64,000 nucleotides of DNA from Rhodovarius crocodyli (lineage in GTDB: Bacteria > Pseudomonadota > Alphaproteobacteria > Acetobacterales > Acetobacteraceae): assembly GCF_004005855.1 (NCBI RefSeq), contig NZ_SACL01000008.1, forward strand, positions 62,001 through 126,000, written 5' to 3'. Shown in pieces: positions 58,196 to 64,000 of this stretch. Made by a program: the position numbers and the translations under genes. Within the stretch, counting starts at the first letter, position 1; each line of letters begins with the position of its first letter. The notes beneath the pieces were generated by a model. It made no database searches, had not been told where the DNA came from, and saw nothing but the letters and a program-made list of their open reading frames with translations.

Positions 58196-59300
58196 GGGCA
58201 AGCGCCATAGCCGGCGCATGGGGCCGGCTTTGCCCCGCCGCATCGAACAGTAGCGTGGCCTCGGGGCGGGGTTCCAGACGCACCGTCTCGCCGGCGGTCA
58301 GGCCGGGGCCGGGCTCCAGCCGCGCGACCAGCGGCTGGCCCAGGCATTCACCATGCAGGAAGCTGTCGGCACCGTGGCTTTCCAGCCGGCGCACCAGAAC
58401 CGGCAGGCCGTCGCCGGAAAGCCGGAACGCCTCCGGCCGCCAGGCGAGGGTGACATCCTGCCCCGCCAGTTCCGGCGCCACGCGATGCAGCGCGTGCGGG
58501 CCCAGGCGCAAGAAGCCGCCCTGGTCCACCCGGGTTTCGAAGCGGTTCAGCCTGGTGGTGCCGATGAACTCCGCCACCGCCAACGAGGCCGGGGCACGGT
58601 AGATCTCCTCCGGCGCCGCGAACTGCGCGATGCGGCCGCCCAGCATGACGGCGATGCGGTCGGAAATCGCCATCGCCTCCGCCTGGTCGTGGGTGACGAA
58701 GACGGTGGTGATGCCGAACTGGCGCTGGATCTGCGAGATCTCGTCGCGGGTCTGCAGCCGCAGCCGGGCGTCCAGGCTCGACAGCGGCTCATCCATCAGC
58801 AACAGGCTGGACTGGCGGATCAGCGCCCGGCCGAGCGCAACGCGCTGGCGCTGGCCGCCGGACAGCGCGGCGGGCTTGCGGTCCAGCAGAGGCTCGATCT
58901 CCAGCGTGCGGGCCATGGCCGCAACCTCCGCGTCGATATCGGCCGCCACTGCCCCGCCCAGGCGCAGCATCCGCCGCCAACGGCTCAGCCGCCGCACCCG
59001 CAGCGGCAGGGCGATGTTCTCCCGCACCGTCATCTGCGGGTAGAGCGCGAAATTCTGGAACACCATGGCGATGTCGCGCTCGCTGGGCGCGACGCCGGTC
59101 AGCTCACGCACGCCAAGGCGGATACTGCCGGTATCGGCCTGCTCCAGCCCGGATAGGATGCGCAGCAGGGTGGATTTGCCACAGCCGGAAGGCCCCAGCA
59201 GGCTGACGAACTCGCCAGGCCGGACATCCAGGGAGATGTCACGTAAAACATCCACAGCACCGAAGCGCTTGGAAAGCTGTCCGATCGAAAGCTGCGTCAC
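58188..59300 (-). CDS. ABC transporter ATP-binding protein, UgpC/MalK-like
   Basis: 370 residues from a GTG (MTQLSIGQLSKRFGAVDVLR). Walker A is GPSGCGKST, the signature ALSGGQRQRVALGRAL, Walker B LLLMDEPLSSLDARLR, and the switch His in FVTHDQAEAMAI. The C-terminal 120 residues are the TOBE regulatory domain of the MalK group. An in-frame ATG at 59354 would add 18 unconserved residues and would swallow the HutC-type operator. First gene of the importer operon. Confidence 0.93.
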   Translation of the reverse strand: MTQLSIGQLSKRFGAVDVLRDISLDVRPGEFVSLLGPSGCGKSTLLRILSGLEQADTGSIRLGVRELTGVAPSERDIAMVFQNFALYPQMTVRENIALPLRVRRLSRWRRMLRLGGAVAADIDAEVAAMARTLEIEPLLDRKPAALSGGQRQRVALGRALIRQSSLLLMDEPLSSLDARLRLQTRDEISQIQRQFGITTVFVTHDQAEAMAISDRIAVMLGGRIAQFAAPEEIYRAPASLAVAEFIGTTRLNRFETRVDQGGFLRLGPHALHRVAPELAGQDVTLAWRPEAFRLSGDGLPVLVRRLESHGADSFLHGECLGQPLVARLEPGPGLTAGETVRLEPRPEATLLFDAAGQSRPHAPAMALAHV

Positions 59301-59312
59301 GCTGTTTGCCCG

Positions 59313-59338
59313 CCTGTCTAGACAGGCTGTAGACAGCC
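59313..59338. promoter_or_regulatory. HutC/PhnF-type operator at the head of the importer operon
   Basis: CCTGTCTAGACAGG at 59313-59326 is a perfect 14-base palindrome. It overlaps a second dyad, GGCTGT-AG-ACAGCC, at 59325-59338. Both share the TGTNTAGACA-like core expected for HutC-subfamily GntR repressors (remembered consensus GTMTAKAC). It lies 13 bases before the ATPase start codon. Binding by the GntR protein encoded at 54331-55041 is inferred. Confidence 0.65.
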
Positions 59339-59406
59339 ATGGAGACAAGAGCATGAATGGGAAATGATAGTTTGAGGTCGTCGGTGGGGCGGGAGCAGGC
59401 AGAGCT

Positions 59407-59724
59407 CTATTCGCGAACGCCACCCGTTGCCAGCTCTGGCCATCGCTCTCGGCTTGACGGCTTCGTCGCCCTCTCGGGCGGCAACGCAGCCCGCCTGCTA
59501 TCTGCCTCTGGTCGCTCTGCCGGTCCGAGCACATGATCGGCCCATGCTTGCAGCGCCTTCGCCCTCTCATCGGCGAAGTCGTCGACCTGATACACACCCT
59601 TCACGCCCTGGCTCATGCTGCTGGCGGCATGGTTCAGGATGCGATCTGCGACATCTGGCAATATTTCCAAGGGCGCCATCGCGGAAATTCCCAGCCTATT
59701 CAACCACTTGTCGTCTCCTGTCAT
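59407..59724 (-). pseudogene. Tyrosine-type integrase, C-terminal remnant
   Basis: A 105-codon frame holds RLGISAMAPLEILPDVADRI, then LNHAAS and GVKGVYQVDDFADERAKALQ. These match the last 60-70 residues of P4-like phage integrases. The Tyr in KGVYQ is the recombinase nucleophile and NH is the last active-site His. The usual N-terminal DNA-binding domains and the first Arg and His-x-x-Arg are missing. An in-frame stop lies a few codons before the apparent ATG and the att copy lies 36 bases beyond. The remaining 40 C-terminal residues are atypical. Confidence 0.8.
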
Positions 59725-59760
59725 TTGATGGCTCTACTTGACGTATAGATTTTCGCTTCT

Positions 59761-59802
59761 CGAATCTGGGGGTCAGGAGTTCGAATCTCTTCGGGTGCGC
59801 CA
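59761..59802. repeat. attR: 42-bp direct repeat copy 2 (tRNA-Arg 3' fragment)
   Basis: A perfect copy of 50882-50923, ending TTCGGGTGCGCCA. It has no 5' half of a tRNA, so it is a recombination scar and not a gene. It marks the island-chromosome junction. Confidence 0.92.
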
Positions 59803-59872
59803 CGGGGCTTTCCCCATACAATCAGTGCCTTGTAAGCGGCGGGATCGGCACGATCGCGTCCCGGCAGGCGGA

Positions 59873-60262
59873 CTATCTGTCGCCCAGCCAATGCCCCAGC
59901 CCGGCGACCGTCGCGGTCAGCACCGTTCCCCAGGCCAGGTCGATCACCGTCACCATCACCGGCCAATCGCGCAGCGTCGCCTGGTTCGTCAGGTCATAGG
60001 TGCCATAGGCCACCAGCCCCAGCACCGCGCCGCGCCATGCCGCTCCCTGCCAGGTCGCGGCGGGAAGCTGGGCCAGCACCAGAACCCCCGCCAGATACAG
60101 GAAGTAGAAGGTCACGGCGGGCGCCAGCCCGAAGCCCTCCGCCCGCATCAGATGACCGATGCGCGCCCGATACAGCGGCTCGGCCGACAGCTTCAGCCAG
60201 GCGGCATCGATCGGCAGCATCACCGCCGCCGAGATGAGATACATCTTTAGCCAAGCGGCCAT
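59873..60262 (-). CDS. DUF2177 family membrane protein
   Basis: 129 residues with four predicted membrane helices. The DUF2177 features are the first-helix motif LISAAVMLPIDAAWLKLSAE, VLGLVAYGTYDLTNQATLRD, and DLAWGTVLTATVAG. Function unknown. In other alphaproteobacteria it often lies with DUF1365 and the FAD oxidoreductase in the sigma-E/ChrR regulon. The ATG overlaps the DUF6134 stop (TGATG). It is the last operon gene, about 70 bases from the island junction. Confidence 0.85.
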   Translation of the reverse strand: MAAWLKMYLISAAVMLPIDAAWLKLSAEPLYRARIGHLMRAEGFGLAPAVTFYFLYLAGVLVLAQLPAATWQGAAWRGAVLGLVAYGTYDLTNQATLRDWPVMVTVIDLAWGTVLTATVAGLGHWLGDR

Positions 60263-60930
60263 CACGTCACCTCGTATTGAATGGTGGACCCATCCCTGCC
60301 GCGAAACCGCAGGCCGACCCAGGCGGGCGTCGCGTCGTACCAGCTCTCCAGATCGGCATCGCCCGTCATCACATAGCGGCGGGCCGTCCGGGCGCCGTTC
60401 CAGGGAAGGGGCGCGGTTTCGGCCGGGCGTATGGCGGGTCGCATCACCTCGCCCGTCTGTGTGTTGATGAAGGGGTTATCCAGCATGTGCCGGTTCCAAT
60501 GCGTGGCCGGCGTGGCACCAGCCGGCGCCAGATAGCGTCCGGCCTTGCTGCTATCGACGCGCAGCGCCTCGCCCTCCGCCCGCATGGCGATCGTCGTCCG
60601 CTCGCCATCATCGTTCGTCTCGGCCTGGAAGGCGGTGACGCGGTCGCCGGTCCAGCTTTCCGTCGCACGGTGGGTGTAGCGGAACAGCGTGATGGGCCCG
60701 ATGCCCACCGCGATCTCCACGTTGATCCGCACCAGCAGGCCGTCGCCCCGGGTTTCGAAACGCAGTTCATGCCGGCCGATGGCGCTGCCGTTGCGCATGA
60801 TGCGGAAGGCCAGCAGGTTCGCGCGCGGCACCGGCAGCGCCGCCCGCGCGGGTGATGCGGCGGCCAGCCCCAGAAGCGGCAGAACCCGCCGGGGGAAAGC
60901 CGCCAGACCGTTGCCCGGAACCGCGCTCAT
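60262..60930 (-). CDS. DUF6134 family exported protein
   Basis: 222 residues from MSAVPGNGLAAFPRRVLPLL, with a probable signal peptide ending near SPARA. The mature protein is beta-rich: FRIMRNGSAIGRHELRFETR, then TLFRYTHRATESWTGDRVTA, then THWNRHMLDNPFINTQTGEV, the pattern of DUF6134. Function unknown; the fold suggests a periplasmic lipid- or ligand-binding protein. Coupled to both neighbours by ATGA and TGATG overlaps. Confidence 0.8.
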   Translation of the reverse strand: MSAVPGNGLAAFPRRVLPLLGLAAASPARAALPVPRANLLAFRIMRNGSAIGRHELRFETRGDGLLVRINVEIAVGIGPITLFRYTHRATESWTGDRVTAFQAETNDDGERTTIAMRAEGEALRVDSSKAGRYLAPAGATPATHWNRHMLDNPFINTQTGEVMRPAIRPAETAPLPWNGARTARRYVMTGDADLESWYDATPAWVGLRFRGRDGSTIQYEVT

Positions 60931-61703
60931 GCCTTCGATCCTTCCTGGCCGATGCTGACCGGATCGGCCGGCGCCGCGGGGCGCGGGCGCAGCCGCATGC
61001 CCTTTCGCCACAGCTTCAGCGCCTCCCAGTGGATGCCCGCCAGCACGCGCAGCGCCAGCAGCGGATGGGCCAGGAAGCTGCGCAGCAGCGCGGCATCGGA
61101 CAGGTCGCGCCGCCTGCCGGAGAAGGCGGCGAACAGCAGCGGCCCGCCCGCATCGCGGGCCTCGACGCCCAGCGCCACGGTCTCGCCCGGCCGCGTCAGC
61201 CGGAAGGCATAGGACTGGTCCATGTCCATGAAGGGCGAGACGTAGAAGCGCTTGTCGCAGCGCTGCCGGATGTCCGGCCCCTGGTCCGTCACCGGCAGCA
61301 GATAGCTGTGGCGCTGGCCGAAGGTGTTGTTCACCTCATACAGCATGGCCTGCAGCGTGCCGTCCGCGCGGTGGCAGAAGTAGACGGTGATCGGGTTGAA
61401 CACCATGCCGAGCACCCTGGGCATGCACAGCGCCAGGATGCGCCCGCCGGTCTGCAGCCCTGCCCCGGCCAGCCAGCCGTCGATCTGCCGCGCGAGCGGC
61501 ACCGCGCTGCCGTCGCCATGGTCGCGATCATGGAAGGAGAACAGCGCACGGCGGTTATGCCCGAACAGCCGCAGCCGGTCGCTCAACCCCGGCATCTCGT
61601 CCAGGTCCAGCAGCAGGTTCAGCATGCGATAGCGCAGCCGGTGCCTGACCGGGCGCAGCCGGGAATGCACCACCGCGCCCTCATAGATCGCGGAGGCGGT
61701 CAT
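60927..61703 (-). CDS. DUF1365 family protein
   Basis: 258 residues from MTASAIYEGAVVHSRLRPVR. The hallmarks are HRLRYRMLNLLLDLDEMP, PRVLGMVFNPITVYFCHRAD, YEVNNTFGQRHSYLLP, and KRFYVSPFMDMDQSYAFRL. The family is almost always next to an FAD-dependent oxidoreductase and often a cyclopropane-fatty-acyl synthase; genetic studies link it to furan fatty acid or lipid modification under singlet oxygen stress. Overlaps the FAD gene by 4 bases. Confidence 0.9.
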   Translation of the reverse strand: MTASAIYEGAVVHSRLRPVRHRLRYRMLNLLLDLDEMPGLSDRLRLFGHNRRALFSFHDRDHGDGSAVPLARQIDGWLAGAGLQTGGRILALCMPRVLGMVFNPITVYFCHRADGTLQAMLYEVNNTFGQRHSYLLPVTDQGPDIRQRCDKRFYVSPFMDMDQSYAFRLTRPGETVALGVEARDAGGPLLFAAFSGRRRDLSDAALLRSFLAHPLLALRVLAGIHWEALKLWRKGMRLRPRPAAPADPVSIGQEGSKA

Positions 61704-63001
61704 GCGGGGATGCCCTGGGGCAGCGCGTGGATGCGGGAGCTGCCGGGCACCACATCCCAGGGGCGGCGCATGTTGCCCAGCTGCTCGGCCACCGCGAGCC
61801 CGGCCTGCAGCCCGTCCTCGTGGAAGCCCGCGCCGAACCAGGCGCCGCAATACCAGGTGCGCCGCGTGCCCTGCAGAGACCAAAGGGCGCGCTGGGCCCG
61901 GATGGCCGCGGCATCGAATTGCGGGTGGGCGAAATGCTCCTCATGCAGCACGTCGCGCGGAGTGCGGCCCGGGTTTAGGGTCACGAAATGCCGCTCCGGC
62001 CCCGGAAGCCGCTGCAACAGGTCCATCCAATAGGTGACGGACAGCCCGCCATCGGGCCGGTCCAGATAGTTCCAGCTGGCCCAGGCACGCCCCCGGCGGG
62101 GCATCAGCGTCTGATCCCGATGCAGCACGACACGGTTGGGCGAGGTGGGCAGCGCGGCCAGCAGCGCGGCCTCGCTGTCCGAGGGGTCCTCCAGCATGGC
62201 CAGCGCCTGGGGGGCGTGGGTCGCGATCACCACCTCGTCATAGCGCTCGGTGGCGCCGCTGCTGTCGGTCACCAGCACGCCGTCCTCGTCGCGGCGGATG
62301 GCCTCCGCGCCGCAGCCCCGGCGGATGGAATGCTCGAAGGATGCGGTCAGGCGCCGGACATATTCCCGGCTGCCGCCCGAGACGGTTCGCCACACCGGCC
62401 GGTCGCGCAGCTTCAGCAGGCCGTGATTCTCGCAGAACCGGATGAAGGCGGTGGCCGGATAGGCGCCGACCTCGCCGGCCGGGGTCGACCAGATGGCCGC
62501 CGCCATGGGCAGCAGGTGGTCCTGCACGAAGCCGGGGCCGAAGCCCTGGTTGGCCAGGTATTCATCCAGGCTGATCAGCTCGCTCTCCAACCCTGGCGCG
62601 TCCAGCGGTGCCTGGCGATAGAAGCGCAGCACATCGCGCAGCATGCCCCAGAAGCGGGGGCTCAACAGGTTGCTGGGCTGCGCGAACAGGCCGCGCAGGT
62701 CGGTGCCCGCATACTCGCGCCGGCCGCCGTCCAGCGACACCGCGAACGACATGTCCGACGCCTGGGTCGGCACGCCCAGGTGGCGGAACAGCGCGATCAG
62801 GTTCGGATAGGTCGCCTCGTTGTAGACGATGAAGCCCATGTCGACCGGCACGCCCGCGGGGGTATCGACGGTGCGGCTGTGGCCGCCGGTCCGGTTCTCC
62901 CGCTCATAGACCGTCACATCCATGGCATGGGACAGCAGCCAGGCGGCCGACATGCCAGAGATGCCGGTGCCCACCACCGCCACGCGCCGCTGCTTGCCCA
63001 T
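61700..63001 (-). CDS. FAD/NAD(P)-dependent oxidoreductase (amine-oxidase-like) of the DUF1365 cluster
   Basis: 433 residues from MGKQRRVAVVGTGISGMSAA; the dinucleotide fold VGTGISGMSAAWLLS is followed by YERENRTGGHSRTVD. The C-terminal FAD motif is WYCGAWFGAGFHEDGLQAGL. An upstream in-frame ATG at 63034 would give 11 more residues, but the inferred promoter favours 63001, with GGAAGG upstream. The family acts on fatty acids in the DUF1365 cluster; the exact reaction is not established by sequence. First gene of the four-gene operon and divergent from rpoE. Confidence 0.9.
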   Translation of the reverse strand: MGKQRRVAVVGTGISGMSAAWLLSHAMDVTVYERENRTGGHSRTVDTPAGVPVDMGFIVYNEATYPNLIALFRHLGVPTQASDMSFAVSLDGGRREYAGTDLRGLFAQPSNLLSPRFWGMLRDVLRFYRQAPLDAPGLESELISLDEYLANQGFGPGFVQDHLLPMAAAIWSTPAGEVGAYPATAFIRFCENHGLLKLRDRPVWRTVSGGSREYVRRLTASFEHSIRRGCGAEAIRRDEDGVLVTDSSGATERYDEVVIATHAPQALAMLEDPSDSEAALLAALPTSPNRVVLHRDQTLMPRRGRAWASWNYLDRPDGGLSVTYWMDLLQRLPGPERHFVTLNPGRTPRDVLHEEHFAHPQFDAAAIRAQRALWSLQGTRRTWYCGAWFGAGFHEDGLQAGLAVAEQLGNMRRPWDVVPGSSRIHALPQGIPA

Positions 63002-63052
63002 GCGAACCTTCCATGCCGTCATCATGTCCAGCAACGGGCGGCCTGCTGGTCT

Positions 63053-63077
63053 GGATCACCCGAACAAGCGGTGATCC
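63053..63077. promoter_or_regulatory. Back-to-back RpoE-type -35 elements
   Basis: GGATCA at 63053-63058 (TGATCC on the minus strand) and TGATCC at 63072-63077 are separated by 13 bases and point away from each other. TGATCC is the -35 element I recall for the Rhodobacter sphaeroides RpoE regulon. At a spacing of 18 the -10 regions read TTGCTG (minus) and TTATGG (plus), which are weaker. Confidence 0.6.
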
Positions 63078-63160
63078 GAATGCGGCCGCCGGCCGTTATG
63101 GGGGTGATGGTTGATCTGGCGACACGACATGAAGCCAAGCGGCGGTCGGATTCCCGCGGG

Positions 63161-63730
63161 GTGAGCGACACGCTGCCCCCCGAGGAAGCCGTGGCCCTGC
63201 TGTGCCGCGTCGCGGCCGAGGCCGATCGCGCGGCCTTCGCGACGCTGTTCGCGCATTTCGCGCCCCGGCTGAAGACCTATCTCATGCGCCTCGGCCTGCC
63301 CTCCGCGGGGGCCGAGGAGCTGGCGCAGGAGACGATGCTGACGGTCTGGCGCCAGGCCGCGCAGTTCGACCCGGCGAGCACCGGCGTCGCGGGCTGGATC
63401 TTCACCATCGCGCGCAACCGGCGCCTGGATGCCGCGCGGCGGGACCAGGTGCGCAGCCGCCTGCGGGACCATCTGGACCCGGCGCAGCTGGAAACCTCCG
63501 CCCCTCCGGTGGCCGATACGGCACTGGATGAGGCCGAGCGCGGCGCGCGGCTTCACCAGGCCCTGCGGCACCTTCCGGCGGACCAGCTGGAGGTGCTGCG
63601 GCTCTCCTTCTTTGACGAACGCCCGCACGCGGAGATCGAACGCGCGCTCGGCATTCCGCTCGGCACGGTCAAGTCACGGCTGCGCCTGGGCATGATGCGG
63701 CTGCGGAAGCTGCTGGATGACATGCAATGA
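63161..63730 (+). CDS. rpoE: RpoE/ECF sigma factor of the ChrR-controlled group
   Basis: 189 residues from a GTG (MSDTLPPEEAVALLCRVAAE). Sigma region 2 is FATLFAHFAPRLKTYLMRLG with EELAQETMLTVWRQAAQFDP, and region 4 is HLPADQLEVLRLSFFDERPH followed by RALGIPLGTVKSRLRLGMMR. The FAHFAPRLK opening is typical of the alphaproteobacterial RpoE that answers singlet oxygen. In-frame ATGs at 63098 and 63107 are possible starts, but they would overlap the inferred promoter. Its stop overlaps the anti-sigma start (ATGA). Confidence 0.9.
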   Translation: MSDTLPPEEAVALLCRVAAEADRAAFATLFAHFAPRLKTYLMRLGLPSAGAEELAQETMLTVWRQAAQFDPASTGVAGWIFTIARNRRLDAARRDQVRSRLRDHLDPAQLETSAPPVADTALDEAERGARLHQALRHLPADQLEVLRLSFFDERPHAEIERALGIPLGTVKSRLRLGMMRLRKLLDDMQ

Positions 63731-64000
63731 CCGGTAACCATCCCTCCGACGCCACCTTGCTGGCCTATGCCGCGGGCAGCCTTCCCCTGGCCCATGCCAT
63801 GGTGGTGCGCACCCATCTGGCCCTGTGCCCCGATTGCCGGGAGGCCGCGCGCCTCGGCGTCTCGCTGGGCGGCGCCCTGCTGGAGGATGCCCCGCCCGCT
63901 GATCTGGCCGGCGATGCGCTGGAACGCACCCTGGCCCGGCTCGATGAGCAGGAACCGCTGGCCCCGGCGCAGCGCGTGCCCTCCACCATCGAGGAACTGG
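63727..64000 (+). CDS. chrR: ChrR-type zinc anti-sigma factor, N-terminal part
   Basis: Open to the right edge; 91 codons visible. It begins MTGNHPSDATLLAYAAGSLP and has the zinc anti-sigma motif HLALCPDCREAARLG (His-x3-Cys-x2-Cys). In Rhodobacter ChrR holds RpoE inactive until singlet oxygen triggers its release and degradation. The C-terminal cupin domain needed for that response, if present, lies outside the window. Coupled to the sigma gene. Confidence 0.88.
   Translation, partial: MTGNHPSDATLLAYAAGSLPLAHAMVVRTHLALCPDCREAARLGVSLGGALLEDAPPADLAGDALERTLARLDEQEPLAPAQRVPSTIEEL

Larger units (their letters stand above)
50924..59802. mobile_element. tRNA-Arg-integrated genomic island, about 8.9 kb
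   Basis: The interval is bounded by the tRNA-Arg 3' end and a perfect 42-bp copy of it. A tyrosine-recombinase C-terminal remnant lies just inside the far copy. The two end segments (about 50924-51560 and 59340-59760) are visibly richer in A/T than the core genes on either side. The cargo is a GNAT acetyltransferase, a LysR regulator, a TauD-like dioxygenase and a Ugp-like ABC importer with its own GntR regulator. No phage structural, conjugation or replication genes are present. The integrase is broken, so the island is probably no longer able to excise by itself. Confidence 0.85.

Noticed and set aside
59761-59802. Second tRNA gene
   Set aside because: Only the 3' 42 bases are present; the 5' acceptor strand, D arm and anticodon 5' stem are missing.
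50924-59802. Prophage
   Set aside because: No capsid, tail, terminase, lysis or replication genes are seen; only an integrase fragment and metabolic cargo.

Overview
The window is 64 kb of high-GC, densely packed bacterial chromosome. Gene content points to an alphaproteobacterium of the Acetobacteraceae/Rhodospirillales type, Roseomonas-like. The reasons are the hisC-tyrA-chorismate mutase block beside metX, the rplS-leuCDB order, an SdhAF4 (DUF1674) protein, PhaB-type acetoacetyl-CoA reductase, a Thermus/Rickettsia-type isocitrate dehydrogenase, several Bug-type tricarboxylate receptors, and an RpoE/ChrR-type sigma/anti-sigma pair. This assignment is inference from gene content; no 16S gene is present.

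Layout. 1-1.8 kb: end of ilvB, then ilvN-ilvC (branched-chain amino acids). 1.9-4.8 kb: isocitrate lyase divergent from an ScfR/RamB-type regulator. 4.8-11 kb: GST, universal stress protein, kinase/ATPase fusion, pdxH, fabI, HAD hydrolase, DUF808 protein. 11-15 kb: tyrA-hisC-chorismate mutase and metX. 15-28.5 kb: sdhAF4, htpX, a soluble chemoreceptor, radA, a 2-OG oxygenase with a peptide-binding protein, phbB, metW, GDPD, M16 peptidase, a TldD/PmbA protein, proC and a secreted Arg/Ala-rich protein. 28.6-30.1 kb: icd.

30-43.7 kb is an accessory catabolic and transport block: 2-hydroxyacid dehydrogenase, D-aminopeptidase-like hydrolase, TIM-barrel protein, Asp/Glu racemase family protein, two Bug receptors, EamA and MFS transporters, CitE-like lyase, then a MarR regulator with a flavin monooxygenase and an HpaB-like hydroxylase. 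Three related AT-rich sites around marR suggest one regulon.

44-50.7 kb is core again: ffh-rpsP-rimM-trmD-rplS, then leuCDB, then tRNA-Arg(ACG).

50.9-59.8 kb is an integrated island. Its ends are the 3' part of tRNA-Arg and a perfect 42-bp copy of it at 59761-59802, with a decayed tyrosine-recombinase C-terminus just inside the far end. The cargo is a GNAT acetyltransferase, a LysR regulator, a TauD-like dioxygenase and a Ugp-like ABC importer operon. That operon ends in a 51-codon small gene and a HutC/PhnF-type GntR regulator, and it has a HutC-type palindrome at its head.

59.8-64 kb: a four-gene operon (FAD oxidoreductase, DUF1365, DUF6134, DUF2177) divergent from an RpoE-like sigma factor and its zinc anti-sigma factor, with back-to-back TGATCC motifs between them. 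This resembles the singlet-oxygen response regulon of Rhodobacter.
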